From assembly GCA_014138725.1 (NCBI GenBank), contig JACJID010000002.1, forward strand, positions 510,001 to 574,000: a stretch of 64,000 bases of DNA, written 5' to 3'. The notes under the pieces were generated by a model, which saw nothing but the letters and a program-made list of their open reading frames with translations, did not search any database and was not told the DNA's origin. Source of the DNA: Kutzneria viridogrisea (GTDB taxonomy: Bacteria; Actinomycetota; Actinomycetes; Mycobacteriales; Pseudonocardiaceae). This document shows positions 45,189 to 53,976 of this stretch, piece by piece (position 1 is the stretch's first letter; every line of letters starts with the position of its first letter). The position numbers were made by a program, and so were the translations under genes.

Positions 45189-46868
45189 GTGGCTCCACCG
45201 TCCCGAAGGTCGCTGGCCCTGGCCGGCGCTCTCGGCGCGCTGCTCGTCCTGTCGGCGGCCCCCGCACTGGCCGTGGGCACCGACCTGCCCTCGGCCATCG
45301 CGGCCGACACCCAGCCGCCGACCCCGCCGAAGAACCTCAAGGCCGGTGCCATCACCACCAACTCGGTCGCGCTGAGCTGGTCCGCGGCGACCGACAACGT
45401 GGGCGTCACCGCCTACGACGTGTACCAACAGGGCCAGCTGCTCAAGTCGGTGGACGGCAAGACGCTCAAGGCGACCGTCACCGGGCTGAGCCCGAACACC
45501 CAGTACGGCTTCTACATCAACGCGCGCGACGCCGCGGGCAACGTGTCCCAGGCGAGCAACACCGTGCAGGTCACCACGGCGAAGGGCAGCGACAACCAGG
45601 CACCGACCGCCCCGGGCGACCTGCACAGCACCGGGGTCAGCGCGAACTCGATCTCGCTGGCGTGGACGGCCGCCACGGACAACGTCGGCGTCACCGGCTA
45701 CACCGTGTTGGAGGGCGGCAAGCAGGTCGGCATCTCGACTGGCACGTCCGCCTCGATCGAGGGCCTGGCGCCCAACAGCAAGCACACCTACACCGTGACC
45801 GCGCGCGATGCGGCGGGCAACGTGTCCAAGGCCAGCAACCCAGTCACCGCAACGACTTCAGGTGGCGGCGGGGGCGGCGGCACCACGCCGGGCGAGGTGC
45901 GCAAGGTGGCCTCGGACAGCGATGTGCCGTGGGGCCTGGTGACCCTGCCGGACGGCAGCGTGCTGTTCACCGAGCGGGACACGCACAACATCGTCAGCAT
46001 GACCACTGACGGCAGGAAGACGACCGTGGGCACGGTTCCCGGTGTGTCCGGGACCAACGGTGAAGGTGGTCTGCTCGGCCTGGAAGTGTCGCCGACCTTC
46101 ACCGCCGACCACTGGCTGTACGTCTACCACACCACCTCCAGCGACAACCGGATCGTGCGCATCCGCTACACCGACGGCAAGCTCGACACGGGCTCGGAAC
46201 AGGTGCTGCTCAAGGGAATCCTGCGCAACCAGTTCCACAACGGCGGGCGGCTGCGGTTCGGCCCGGACGGCAAGCTGTACGCCGGGGTCGGCGACGGCGA
46301 GGGCCCGAACAACGCGCAGAGCCTTGACTCGCTCAACGGCAAGATCCTGCGGCTGAACCCGGACGGCTCGGTGCCCTCGGACAACCCGTTCCCTGGCAAG
46401 TACGTGTGGAGCTACGGGCACCGCAACGTCGAGGGCCTCGCGTTCGACTCGCAGGGCAGGCTGTGGGAGGCCGAGCTCGGCAACTCCGTGATGGACGAGC
46501 TGAACCTGATCCAGAAGGGCGGCAACTACGGCTGGCCCGCCTGCGAGGGCACCTCGGGCAGTTGCGGCAACGCGAAGTTCGTCAAGCCGGTGCGGACCTG
46601 GTCGGTGTCCAGCGCCTCGCCCAGTGGGCTGGCGATCGTGCACGACACGCTCTACATGGCCGCGCTGCGCGGGCAGCGGCTGTACGTCATGAAGATCAAC
46701 GGGGCGGGCACCTCGAACCCGGTGGCCTACTTCAGCGGCACCTACGGGCGGCTGCGCACGGTCGAACCGGCCGCCGACGGCGGGCTGTGGCTGACCAACT
46801 CCAGCGGCGACAAGGACAGCACGCCCAACAACAGCAACGACGCGATCTACCACGTGCAGCTGAACTAG
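45189..46868 (+). CDS. Secreted PQQ-dependent sugar dehydrogenase-like protein with two fibronectin type III domains
   Basis: A 559-residue exported protein. The signal peptide ends near ALAVGT (residue 28-31). Two Fn3 modules, at about 41-128 and 134-222, share the PPTPPKNL/APTAPGDL starts and the TDNVGVT.Y motif. A glycine linker follows. The six-bladed beta-propeller of the soluble glucose dehydrogenase type covers about 232-559 (VPWGLVTLPDGSVLFTERD, GLLGLEVSPTF, NQFHNGGRLRFGPDGKLY, WSYGHRNVEGLAFD). The histidines of those motifs match the quinone site. Likely oxidises sugars bound or presented on polysaccharide. The GTG start has GGGAGG upstream; transcription ends before the family C array. 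Confidence 0.9.
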   Translation: MAPPSRRSLALAGALGALLVLSAAPALAVGTDLPSAIAADTQPPTPPKNLKAGAITTNSVALSWSAATDNVGVTAYDVYQQGQLLKSVDGKTLKATVTGLSPNTQYGFYINARDAAGNVSQASNTVQVTTAKGSDNQAPTAPGDLHSTGVSANSISLAWTAATDNVGVTGYTVLEGGKQVGISTGTSASIEGLAPNSKHTYTVTARDAAGNVSKASNPVTATTSGGGGGGGTTPGEVRKVASDSDVPWGLVTLPDGSVLFTERDTHNIVSMTTDGRKTTVGTVPGVSGTNGEGGLLGLEVSPTFTADHWLYVYHTTSSDNRIVRIRYTDGKLDTGSEQVLLKGILRNQFHNGGRLRFGPDGKLYAGVGDGEGPNNAQSLDSLNGKILRLNPDGSVPSDNPFPGKYVWSYGHRNVEGLAFDSQGRLWEAELGNSVMDELNLIQKGGNYGWPACEGTSGSCGNAKFVKPVRTWSVSSASPSGLAIVHDTLYMAALRGQRLYVMKINGAGTSNPVAYFSGTYGRLRTVEPAADGGLWLTNSSGDKDSTPNNSNDAIYHVQLN

Positions 46869-46950
46869 CCGGGGACCCCGCGCGCCGGGTGCGCGCGGAC
46901 GGCGGGGCGGGTGGCCACCGGGCGGGGCGCGCCACCCGCCCCGTCCCGCC

Positions 46951-47440
46951 GAGTCCCGCCCAGCCGACGACGAGTCCCGCGCACAGGAGCACGAGTCCCG
47001 GTCAGCCGAGCGCGAGTCCCGGTCAGCGGACGACGAGTCCCGCCCACGGGAGCGCGAGTCCCGGTCACAGGAGCGCGAGTCCCGGCTAGCGGACGGCGAG
47101 TCCTGGCCAGCGGAGAGCGACCCCCGGCCATCGGGTGATCGAGCTCGCGGTGGGGGCGAATCCCTGCACCGGCAAATGGGACTCACGCACCGGAGAGCGG
47201 GACTCACGGGGGCAGAACGAAACTGGCACACTCCAGACCGGACTCACGCACGGCTGAGCGGGACTCGCCGAGGGCAGAACGGGACTCAAGCGCCCCAGAC
47301 CGGGACTCATGTACCGGAGAACGGGACTCGCGCCGGCTGACCGGGACTCGCGGGGGCAGACCGAGACTGGCGCATCCCAGACCGGACTCGCACACCTCAG
47401 ACCGGGACTCGCGCGCCCCAGGGCGGGACTCGCGGGGCGG
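46951..47440. repeat. Family C array: 21-bp tandem repeats in two opposing blocks
   Basis: Left block: GAGTCCCG starts at 46951, 46972, 46993, 47014, 47035, 47056, 47077 and 47098 (the last with one change), exactly every 21 bases, plus a decayed unit at about 47119. Right block: the reverse complement GGGACTC (or a close variant) at 47178, 47199, 47219, 47239, 47260, 47281, 47302, 47323, 47343, 47363, 47384, 47404 and 47425, every 20-21 bases. About 50 bases separate the blocks. The rest of each unit varies (often CAGNNGA). The two blocks could pair into one very long hairpin. The frames across it have no supported start or composition of a real protein. Confidence 0.9.
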
Positions 47441-47718
47441 AAGGCGGGGTGGGGCTGCACTTTTGGACGGGTGTAAGGCAGCTCACCGTGACCGATCGGC
47501 GGTCAATTCCAGCTCAATTCCGTCCACCTGCTGGGAACGGCGTCCCAGGGGGTTGGCCGCCAGCGCCCAGCCGGGTGTGAGCTGACGAACTCCGCACGCC
47601 GCTGGTGAATAGCTACTCACGGGCGTGAATTGCGCGGCCCGCCGCGAACCCGCGGTTCCGTGCTAGCTTTCGCCGCCGCCCCCTCCCCCGCACGCCCAGC
47701 AGAACGGACGAACCCGCA
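47441..47718 (+). promoter_or_regulatory. Upstream region of the dikinase-like operon
   Basis: Gene-free. It holds the direct repeat TCAATTCC (at about 47503 and 47514) and a 16-base palindrome GTGAATAGCTACTCAC (47605-47620, one mismatch), possible operator sites. Promoter elements cannot be assigned securely. Confidence 0.45.
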
Positions 47719-49698
47719 GTGGCCCAGCACGTGTCGACCCCCACCGGACCAGCCTTGGTGGGCCAGCAGCTCACCATGACGGCGTTCACCCAGCTGGCGG
47801 GCAAGCTCGGCGGCTACCCGTTCGTCAAGGTGGTCGTCGACCGTCCCAATGAGACGATCCACTTCCTGGACGACGCGAGCTTCTCCTTCCACGTGGAGTA
47901 CATCGCCACGCAGATCCTGGGCATGCCGCGCGCGGAACTGGAGGGCGGGCTCGACGCGTTCAACCACAGCGTGTACCAGGACCCGGACCGGCGCTTCTAC
48001 CTCGGCATCCTGGCCCTGCACACCCGTGACGAGCGGCGGATCTTCTCGCTGGAGACCGTCGAGGTGGACACGATGTCCGCCGAGATGCTGACCTTCTTCC
48101 ACGACTTCGTGCGCGCCAACGTGGACCCGGCGCTGCCGATGCTGCTCAAGCCCGCCAACCACTTCCAGGAGCAGTTGCTCGCCGGGATCCCGGCCGCCCG
48201 GCTGCCCAGGATCTCCGCGCACGAGCTGTTCTCCTCGGCCCGGTTCGTGCCGCTCAACCCGGGCAGCGCGCACGGTCGGCTGCGCGCGTTCCGCTCCGAG
48301 GCGGAGTACCGCGCTGCGGCGGATTCCCTGGAGTGGTACGACATCATCGTCATGCACCGGGTGCCCGACGACATCCCCCGGCTGGCCGGGATCGTCAACG
48401 CCCACCACACGACCCCGTTGTCGCACACCAACGTGCTGGCCTCGGGCTGGCGTATCCCCAACGCGATCCAGCTCGGCGTGTTCGACCAGATCGAGCGCGA
48501 GGGCCTGGACCGGAAGTGGGTGCGCTACGAGGTGGTCGCCGACGGTGAGGCCGTCGTGCTGGAGGCCGCCGAGGAGCCGGTGGACGTGTCCCGCCGACCC
48601 GCCTGGTACGCCCAGCGCGTGGTGCTGGAGGAGCCGGAGTCGGAGTCCACGCCGATCGCGAGCCTGAACCGGCTGCGGCTGCGCGACCGGCATCGCTACG
48701 GCACGAAGGCCGCGAACCTCGGCGAGCTGCACCACGTGCTGGCCAAGGGATCGGGCCGCCTGCTGGGTTTCTACCAGGTGCGGCGCCCGCCGAGGGAGAA
48801 CCTGCTTGGCTACCTGGCCGGGCTGCTGGACGTGCCCGCGCACGGTGACCTGGCCGAGGCGGCGCACCGGCTGCTCACCGACAACGTGCGGGTGCCGCGC
48901 GGTATCGCGCTGCCCTTCGCGGTGCAGCGGCGCTTCCTGGAGTCCTCCGCCAGGGTGCAGCAGGCGATCGGCAAGCTGAAGATGGCCCTGGAACTGGACG
49001 TGCCCGAGGTCGAGGCGCTGTGCCTGGAGTTGCAGCAGCTGATCCGCACCACCCGCATCCCCGAGGACCTGCACGAGGCGATCGACTCGGCACTGGTCTC
49101 CGAGCTGGGCGGGGTGCGGACCTTCGTGGTGCGCAGTTCCTCCAATGCAGAGGACCTGGCCGGATTCTCCGCCGCGGGCATCTACGAGTCGATCAACCAC
49201 GTGACCACCGCCGACCGGATCTTCGAGAGCATCCGCGAGGTGTGGGCCTCGCTGGTGTCCCCGCGCAGCGTGCGGCTGCGCCAGCTGGCGGGCATCTCGC
49301 TGGACGAGACCTACATGGGCGTGATCGTGCAGGAGCAGGTGGACGCCGAGTTCGGCGGCGTGCTGGTCACCACGAACCCGTTGAACCGCGCGGACTTCCG
49401 CAACGTCTACGTCAACGTCTCGGCCAAGTCGGTGACCGAGGTGGTGTCCGGGGACGCGCTGCCGCTGCAGTACCTTTACTCCACTGTGGAGGGTGGCGGG
49501 CGCACGATCTCCCTCGGCGACGCCAAGTCCGATCTGGACACCGCGGCCAAGGACCAGATGCAGCGGCTGGCGGTCGTGGGCCGCCTGTTGCAGGCGCACT
49601 TCTCCCCCGACTACACCTTCGACTCCCCCGTGGACGTGGAGTGGATCGCCGACCGGGAGCGCATCACCATCGTGCAGCTTCGCCCGTACTCGGCATGA
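47719..49698 (+). CDS. PEP synthase/pyruvate,water dikinase-like phosphotransferase
   Basis: A 659-residue enzyme with an unusual domain order. The N-terminal 200 residues are of unknown fold (DRPNETIHFLDDASFSFHVE...). A swivelling phospho-histidine-like segment follows, with H236 in TTPLSHTNVLASGWRIPNA, which resembles the LSH motif of glucan water dikinases. An ATP-grasp (PPDK N-terminal type) domain spans about 325-659: YGTKAANLGELHHVL, VPRGIALPF, VRSSSNAEDLAGFSAAGIYES, VQEQVDAEFGGVLVTTNP and WIADRERITIVQLRPYS. It likely transfers the beta-phosphate of ATP via the histidine to an acceptor. The acceptor is unknown: it could be glycan, antibiotic or pyruvate. The stop overlaps the first MFS gene by ATGA. 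GTG start. Confidence 0.8.
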   Translation: MAQHVSTPTGPALVGQQLTMTAFTQLAGKLGGYPFVKVVVDRPNETIHFLDDASFSFHVEYIATQILGMPRAELEGGLDAFNHSVYQDPDRRFYLGILALHTRDERRIFSLETVEVDTMSAEMLTFFHDFVRANVDPALPMLLKPANHFQEQLLAGIPAARLPRISAHELFSSARFVPLNPGSAHGRLRAFRSEAEYRAAADSLEWYDIIVMHRVPDDIPRLAGIVNAHHTTPLSHTNVLASGWRIPNAIQLGVFDQIEREGLDRKWVRYEVVADGEAVVLEAAEEPVDVSRRPAWYAQRVVLEEPESESTPIASLNRLRLRDRHRYGTKAANLGELHHVLAKGSGRLLGFYQVRRPPRENLLGYLAGLLDVPAHGDLAEAAHRLLTDNVRVPRGIALPFAVQRRFLESSARVQQAIGKLKMALELDVPEVEALCLELQQLIRTTRIPEDLHEAIDSALVSELGGVRTFVVRSSSNAEDLAGFSAAGIYESINHVTTADRIFESIREVWASLVSPRSVRLRQLAGISLDETYMGVIVQEQVDAEFGGVLVTTNPLNRADFRNVYVNVSAKSVTEVVSGDALPLQYLYSTVEGGGRTISLGDAKSDLDTAAKDQMQRLAVVGRLLQAHFSPDYTFDSPVDVEWIADRERITIVQLRPYSA

Positions 49699-50897
49699 GC
49701 GCGGTCAAGAAGGCCGTCTGGTTCAGCTACGGCTTCCAGTTCTTCTTCGGCCTGCTGCTGTGGCTGCCGGTGTTCTACGAGTACCAGCGCCAGATCGGGC
49801 TGTCCGACGAGCAGATCTTCGGCATCCAGTCGATCTACTACATCGCGTTCTGCCTGCTGGAGATCCCCACCGGCATGGTGGCCGACCGCTTCGACTACCG
49901 GCACTGCCTGGTGGTCGGCGCGGTGGTGCTGGTCGGCGCCAACCTGGTCCCGGTGTTCCTGGCCGACTACACCGGCTTCCTGGTGCACTTCCTGCTGATC
50001 GCGCTGGCCCGCTCGCTGGTGTCCGGTGCGGCCAGCGCCTACCTGTACGAGTACATGCACGCCGCGGGCGAGGGTGAGCACTACCCGCAGGCCGAGGGCT
50101 ACGGCCGCTCGTACAGCCTGATCGGCAAGGTCGTGTGCTGGCCGGTGGTCGGCCTGCTGATGCAGTGGAACCTGCCCTCCCCGTACTGGCTGAGCGCGAT
50201 CAACGCGGCGATCGCGGTGGGCATGGCCCTGCTGCTGCCCGCGGTGCCCGGCGGCCTGACCAAGGCTCAGCGCCCGCCGGTGGCCACCGCGCTGCGCGGG
50301 GCGTTCACGCAACTGCGCGGCTCCACGGTGCTGGTGCTGCTGATGGTCCAGGGCGTCGCGATCTTCACCCTGGCCCGGATCTGCACGGTGAACCTGTTCC
50401 AGCCGATCCTGGACCTCAAGGACACCCCGGTGACCATGTACGGGGTGGTGATGGCGCTGATGACGGTGTTCGAGGCGCTGGGCGCGGCGCGGCCGAACTG
50501 GCTGCGCAAGCGGATCAGCGACCTGGGCTCGGTGTTCGTGCTGACCGTGGTGATGGCACTGGCGCTGGCACTGACCGCCGCGCTGGGCGTGCTCGGCACG
50601 GTGCTCGCGCTGTGCGTGTTCTCGCTGGCTTGCGGGCTGTCCTTCCCCATCCAGCGCGCGCTGCTCAACCAGGCGATCACCGACTCGCGCTACCGGGCCA
50701 CCCTGCTGTCCATCGAGTCGATCATCGACCGCGCGGTGTGCGCCCTGGTGGCCGTGGTGCTGGGCAGTTCGCTGGGCGCGGGCGAGCTGGGCGGCTTCCT
50801 GCTGGCGACCGCGATCGTCACGATCCTGTTGATGCTGGTGGTGGCCGGGCTGCTGCGACTGGCCCGCAGGCGCAGGGGATCCGTTACCGTGGGCTGA
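49695..50897 (+). CDS. MFS transporter coupled to the dikinase-like gene
   Basis: A 400-residue, roughly 12-helix transporter. Typical motifs are EIPTGMVADRFDYRHCLVVG (loop 2-3) and a second-half counterpart. It overlaps the upstream gene by ATGA and the downstream one by TGATG, so all three are translationally linked. Efflux of the dikinase product or substrate is a reasonable inference. Confidence 0.85.
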   Translation: MSAVKKAVWFSYGFQFFFGLLLWLPVFYEYQRQIGLSDEQIFGIQSIYYIAFCLLEIPTGMVADRFDYRHCLVVGAVVLVGANLVPVFLADYTGFLVHFLLIALARSLVSGAASAYLYEYMHAAGEGEHYPQAEGYGRSYSLIGKVVCWPVVGLLMQWNLPSPYWLSAINAAIAVGMALLLPAVPGGLTKAQRPPVATALRGAFTQLRGSTVLVLLMVQGVAIFTLARICTVNLFQPILDLKDTPVTMYGVVMALMTVFEALGAARPNWLRKRISDLGSVFVLTVVMALALALTAALGVLGTVLALCVFSLACGLSFPIQRALLNQAITDSRYRATLLSIESIIDRAVCALVAVVLGSSLGAGELGGFLLATAIVTILLMLVVAGLLRLARRRRGSVTVG

Positions 50898-52084
50898 TGT
50901 TCCGCGCGGCGCTGGGGGTGCGGGACTTCCGGCGGCTGTGGCTGGCGGAAGCCCTGTCGCAGGCGGGCGACCAGCTGGCCAGGGTTGCCCTGGCGGTGCT
51001 GGTCTTCCAGCGCACCGACTCGGCCCTGCTCACCGCGCTGACCTACGCGCTCAGTTTCGTGCCCACCCTGGTGGGCGGCGCGCTGCTGGGCGGGCTGGCC
51101 GACCGGTACCCGCGGCGGCTGGTGATGGTCGGCTGCGACCTGGTCAGGGCGGTGCTGGTGGGCGTGATGGCGGTGCCCGGGCTGGAACTGCCCGTGCTGT
51201 ACGTGCTGGTGGCGCTGATGACCTTGCTGGGCGGCCCGTTCCGCGCGGCCCAGCAGGCGCTGCTGCCCGAGGTGCTCGACGGGGAGCGGTACGTGCAGGG
51301 GCTGGCCCTGCGCGGCATGACGATCCAGTCCGCGCAGCTGGCCGGGTTCGCGGGCGGCGGGGCGCTGGTCGCCGCGCTGACCCCGTACTGGGCACTGGCC
51401 CTGGACGCGGGGACCTTCCTGGTGTCCGGCCTGGTGATCACGTTCGGGGTCGACCCCCGGCCCGCCCCGGTGACGGCCGCCGACCGGCCCGGGTTCGGCG
51501 CCGCGATCGGCGACGGGGTGCGGCTGCTCTGGCGTGCGCCGGGGCTGCGCGCGCTGGCGGTGCTGAGCTGGCTCGCCGGGTTCTACGTGGTGCCGGAGGG
51601 GCTGGCCGCGCCCTACGCGGGCCTGATCGGGGCGGGCACGATCGGCATCGGGCTGTTCATGGCGGGGGATCCGGCCGGGTCGGTGCTCGGTGCCTACGCA
51701 CTGGCCCGGTGGGTGCCGGAACGCCTGCGGCCCAAGGTGATCGGGCCGCTCGCGCTGCTGACCGGCCTGCCGCTGCTGGTGTTCGCGCTGCGCCCCGGGC
51801 TGGTGGTGGGCGTGCTGGCGCTGGGCCTGTCCGGTGCCGCCGCGCAGGCGTACCAGACCCAGGCGACCGCCTCGCTGGCCAGGGCGGTGCCCGACGCGGG
51901 CCGCGCGCAGGCGATGGGCCTGGTGGTGACCGGGCTGGTCACCGCGCAGGGCCTCGGGGTGCTGGCGGCCGGGGCGCTGGCCGGGCTGGTGGGTGCGGAC
52001 CTGGCCATCGCCCTGGCCGGTGCCGCCGGGATCGGCGTCGGCATCCCGGCGGCACTGGCGTGGCGGCGGGCCGGGTACGGCTGA
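50897..52084 (+). CDS. MFS transporter, second in the operon
   Basis: A 395-residue major facilitator (MFRAALGVRDFRRLWLAEALSQAGDQLARVALAVLVF; GGLADRYPRRLVMVGCDLVRAVLVG), only distantly similar to its neighbour. The start ATG shares the A of the previous TGA. The two may form a heteromeric pair or work on different substrates. Last gene of the operon; the family B repeat follows. Confidence 0.85.
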   Translation: MFRAALGVRDFRRLWLAEALSQAGDQLARVALAVLVFQRTDSALLTALTYALSFVPTLVGGALLGGLADRYPRRLVMVGCDLVRAVLVGVMAVPGLELPVLYVLVALMTLLGGPFRAAQQALLPEVLDGERYVQGLALRGMTIQSAQLAGFAGGGALVAALTPYWALALDAGTFLVSGLVITFGVDPRPAPVTAADRPGFGAAIGDGVRLLWRAPGLRALAVLSWLAGFYVVPEGLAAPYAGLIGAGTIGIGLFMAGDPAGSVLGAYALARWVPERLRPKVIGPLALLTGLPLLVFALRPGLVVGVLALGLSGAAAQAYQTQATASLARAVPDAGRAQAMGLVVTGLVTAQGLGVLAAGALAGLVGADLAIALAGAAGIGVGIPAALAWRRAGYG

Positions 52085-52107
52085 GACGGCGGCAAGCGCA
52101 GTACCTT

Positions 52108-52219
52108 CGCGTGTCGGCGCTTCCTGTACGGCGTGTCGGCGCTTGGTGGACGTTCTCCCAGCTGGTGGGCAATGCGTACCGGAACGTCCGACACGCCTTA
52201 TCGGAACGTCCGACACGCG
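52108..52219. repeat. Family B repeat, second copy
   Basis: Half-sites GCGTGTCGGCG at 52108 and 52131 (direct) and the inverted CCGACACGC at 52188 and 52210, the same two-plus-two layout and roughly 22-base spacing as at 24535-24651. The inner spacer differs between copies. It lies between the MFS gene and the convergent EspG-like gene. Confidence 0.75.
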
Positions 52220-52252
52220 CTGGTTTGGGGCGCCGACGGCCCACAGACCCGT

Positions 52253-52957
52253 TCAGCCGACCAGCTCGCGGTGCATCTCGTTCAGCCTCGTGACCAGTGC
52301 CTGCTCACCGGCCGGGGCGGCGATCACCCAGCCCGCGTGGGTCTGGGTCATCCAGCGGCCGTGCGCGGGGCGGTCCGGGGTCACGTCCAGGTAGGTCAGC
52401 GGCCGGGTGGTGCGGTGCCTGCGGCCGAGTTCGTCGCGCACGGCGGTGCAGAGCTGGCCGACCGAGGAGCGGGGCTCGGCCAGCAGCGAGGCAAGGCGGG
52501 TGGCCTCGGGCTGGTCGGCGTCCAGTTCGGACTCGGCCACGTTGATCGAACGGCCGCGGCCGGGCGGCACCTCGGGCAGCTGGCGGACCAGGGTCTCGGC
52601 CAGTGACTCGGGCCGCATCCCGCGCAGCCACAGGGTTTCCTCCTCGCGGACGGCCAGCACGGCCAGGCCTGGTCCGCTCGCGACCAGCACGCCGACCAGG
52701 CCGTCGGGCATGGTGAGCCAGCCGTAGAACTCCGCGCTCGGCCGGGCCAGCACGCCCATCCACGCGCGGAACTCCTCGTCCACGGCACCGTTGTCCAGCA
52801 GGCCGCGCGCGTCCAGCTCGGCCAGCGCGGCCCGGTCCACCCTGCGCTGCTCGTCCGGGGTGTACCAGCGCGGTTCCCCGGCGAGCACGGTGTGCGGCTG
52901 CTCCACCTGTTCCCAGCGCATCACCACGTCCACCACGTGGACCGGGATCTCCAGCAC
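52253..52957 (-). CDS. EspG-family ESX secretion-associated chaperone
   Basis: A 234-residue cytosolic protein (LEIPVHVVDVVMRWEQVEQP, TMPDGLVGVLVASGPGLAVLAVREEETLWLRG, RPLTYLDVTPDRPAHGRW) with the pattern of EspG proteins, which hold the PPE tip of type VII substrates before secretion. GTG start five bases after the PPE-like gene's stop, so it is the third gene of a three-gene operon. Its substrates are most likely the two upstream gene products. Confidence 0.8.
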   Translation of the reverse strand: MLEIPVHVVDVVMRWEQVEQPHTVLAGEPRWYTPDEQRRVDRAALAELDARGLLDNGAVDEEFRAWMGVLARPSAEFYGWLTMPDGLVGVLVASGPGLAVLAVREEETLWLRGMRPESLAETLVRQLPEVPPGRGRSINVAESELDADQPEATRLASLLAEPRSSVGQLCTAVRDELGRRHRTTRPLTYLDVTPDRPAHGRWMTQTHAGWVIAAPAGEQALVTRLNEMHRELVG

Positions 52958-52962
52958 GCCGC

Positions 52963-53976
52963 TCAGCCCCCGATCACCGGGCGGGTGGTCGGCGGCAGCT
53001 CGCCGATCAGGTCGCTGGAGTAGTCGTCGTGCAGGTAGGCGGCCGAGGCGTGCTCGGCGTCCTCCGCGCCCTTCTGCTTGCCGCCCGCGCCACCCGGCGC
53101 ACCGGCACCGGCCATGCCCGCACCACCGGCGGCGCCCGCCGCGGCACCGGCCCGGCCAGCCCCGGCACGGCCCCGCGTGCTCTCCTCGTCCGCACCACTG
53201 CGGCCTACGCCCGCGCCGAACCCGGCACCACCCACACCGCCCACTTGTGCACTGCCGCCGTGCGCCGCGGGTGAGCCGCTGCCGCCGAAACCTGTTGGGC
53301 CGTAACCGGTTGAGCCCAACCCCGTGACGCCGGCGCCGTGTGCGCCCTGCGCCGAAGTGGCCGCTGCGACGGCCTGCTCCTGCGGGGTCAGGTCCGGGTG
53401 CCCGGTTCCCGGTGTGGCCGAGGGCGGGGCCACGCGCAGGCGGGGCGCGGGCGCGGCGTAGACCGGCGTGCCGCCGTAGGCCGAGGGCATGTTGGCGCTG
53501 GCGTAGGTGGCCGAGGTGTTGTAGGCGTTGTACAGCGCGATGTTCGTGCGCTGGGCTCGGTTCCACTCCTCGATGCGCTTGTCCAGGTCCACGTTCCGCA
53601 GCGGCATGTTGATCACCGTCGGCTTCGGCGGCACCACGACCAGTGCGTGCCGCATGTTCCGGAACGAATCGCTCTGCTGCTGGATCAGGTGCTGCGCCTT
53701 GGAAAGGTCCTGTTGGGACCGGGCCATCGCGGTCACCAGTGGGGCCGCGCCCGCGCGGGCGTCCTGGGCCGCCGCCCCCTGCCAGGCCGCGTCCATCGCG
53801 CTGATCACCTTGAGGGTGCTGCGTTCCAGCTCATCGTGACGCCGCCGCAGGTCCTCCGCCGCGGCGGCGGCCTCGTCCAGCGAGCCGGTGCCCGCGGACA
53901 GTTGCCCGCGCACCGCCTGGTAGATCTGCTGTGCGGTGAGCCCGACCGCCCAGGCCTCGGGATCGATCATCAGCAC
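52963..53976 (-). CDS. PPE-like ESX (type VII) secretion substrate
   Basis: A 337-residue protein. Residues 1-115 are helical with a WxG turn (AAWQGAAAQ), like WXG100/PPE proteins. Residues about 180-300 are Gly/Ala/Ser-rich and low-complexity. The C-terminus carries a Y-x-x-x-D type VII signal (AAYLHDDYSSDL) and ends PPTTRPVIGG, typical of actinobacterial PPE-like proteins. The GTG at 53976 is supported by GGAGGT eight bases upstream, whereas the ATG two codons later has poorer spacing. It overlaps the preceding gene's stop by seven bases. Confidence 0.8.
   Translation of the reverse strand: MLMIDPEAWAVGLTAQQIYQAVRGQLSAGTGSLDEAAAAAEDLRRRHDELERSTLKVISAMDAAWQGAAAQDARAGAAPLVTAMARSQQDLSKAQHLIQQQSDSFRNMRHALVVVPPKPTVINMPLRNVDLDKRIEEWNRAQRTNIALYNAYNTSATYASANMPSAYGGTPVYAAPAPRLRVAPPSATPGTGHPDLTPQEQAVAAATSAQGAHGAGVTGLGSTGYGPTGFGGSGSPAAHGGSAQVGGVGGAGFGAGVGRSGADEESTRGRAGAGRAGAAAGAAGGAGMAGAGAPGGAGGKQKGAEDAEHASAAYLHDDYSSDLIGELPPTTRPVIGG

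Noticed and set aside
46865-47131. 88-residue protein with seven-residue repeats (minus strand)
   Set aside because: The periodicity simply reflects the 21-bp DNA repeats; no ribosome binding site, and the frame is not kept through the second block.
46951-47440. CRISPR array
   Set aside because: Period is only 20-21 bases with no separate spacers, orientation switches midway, and no cas genes are present.
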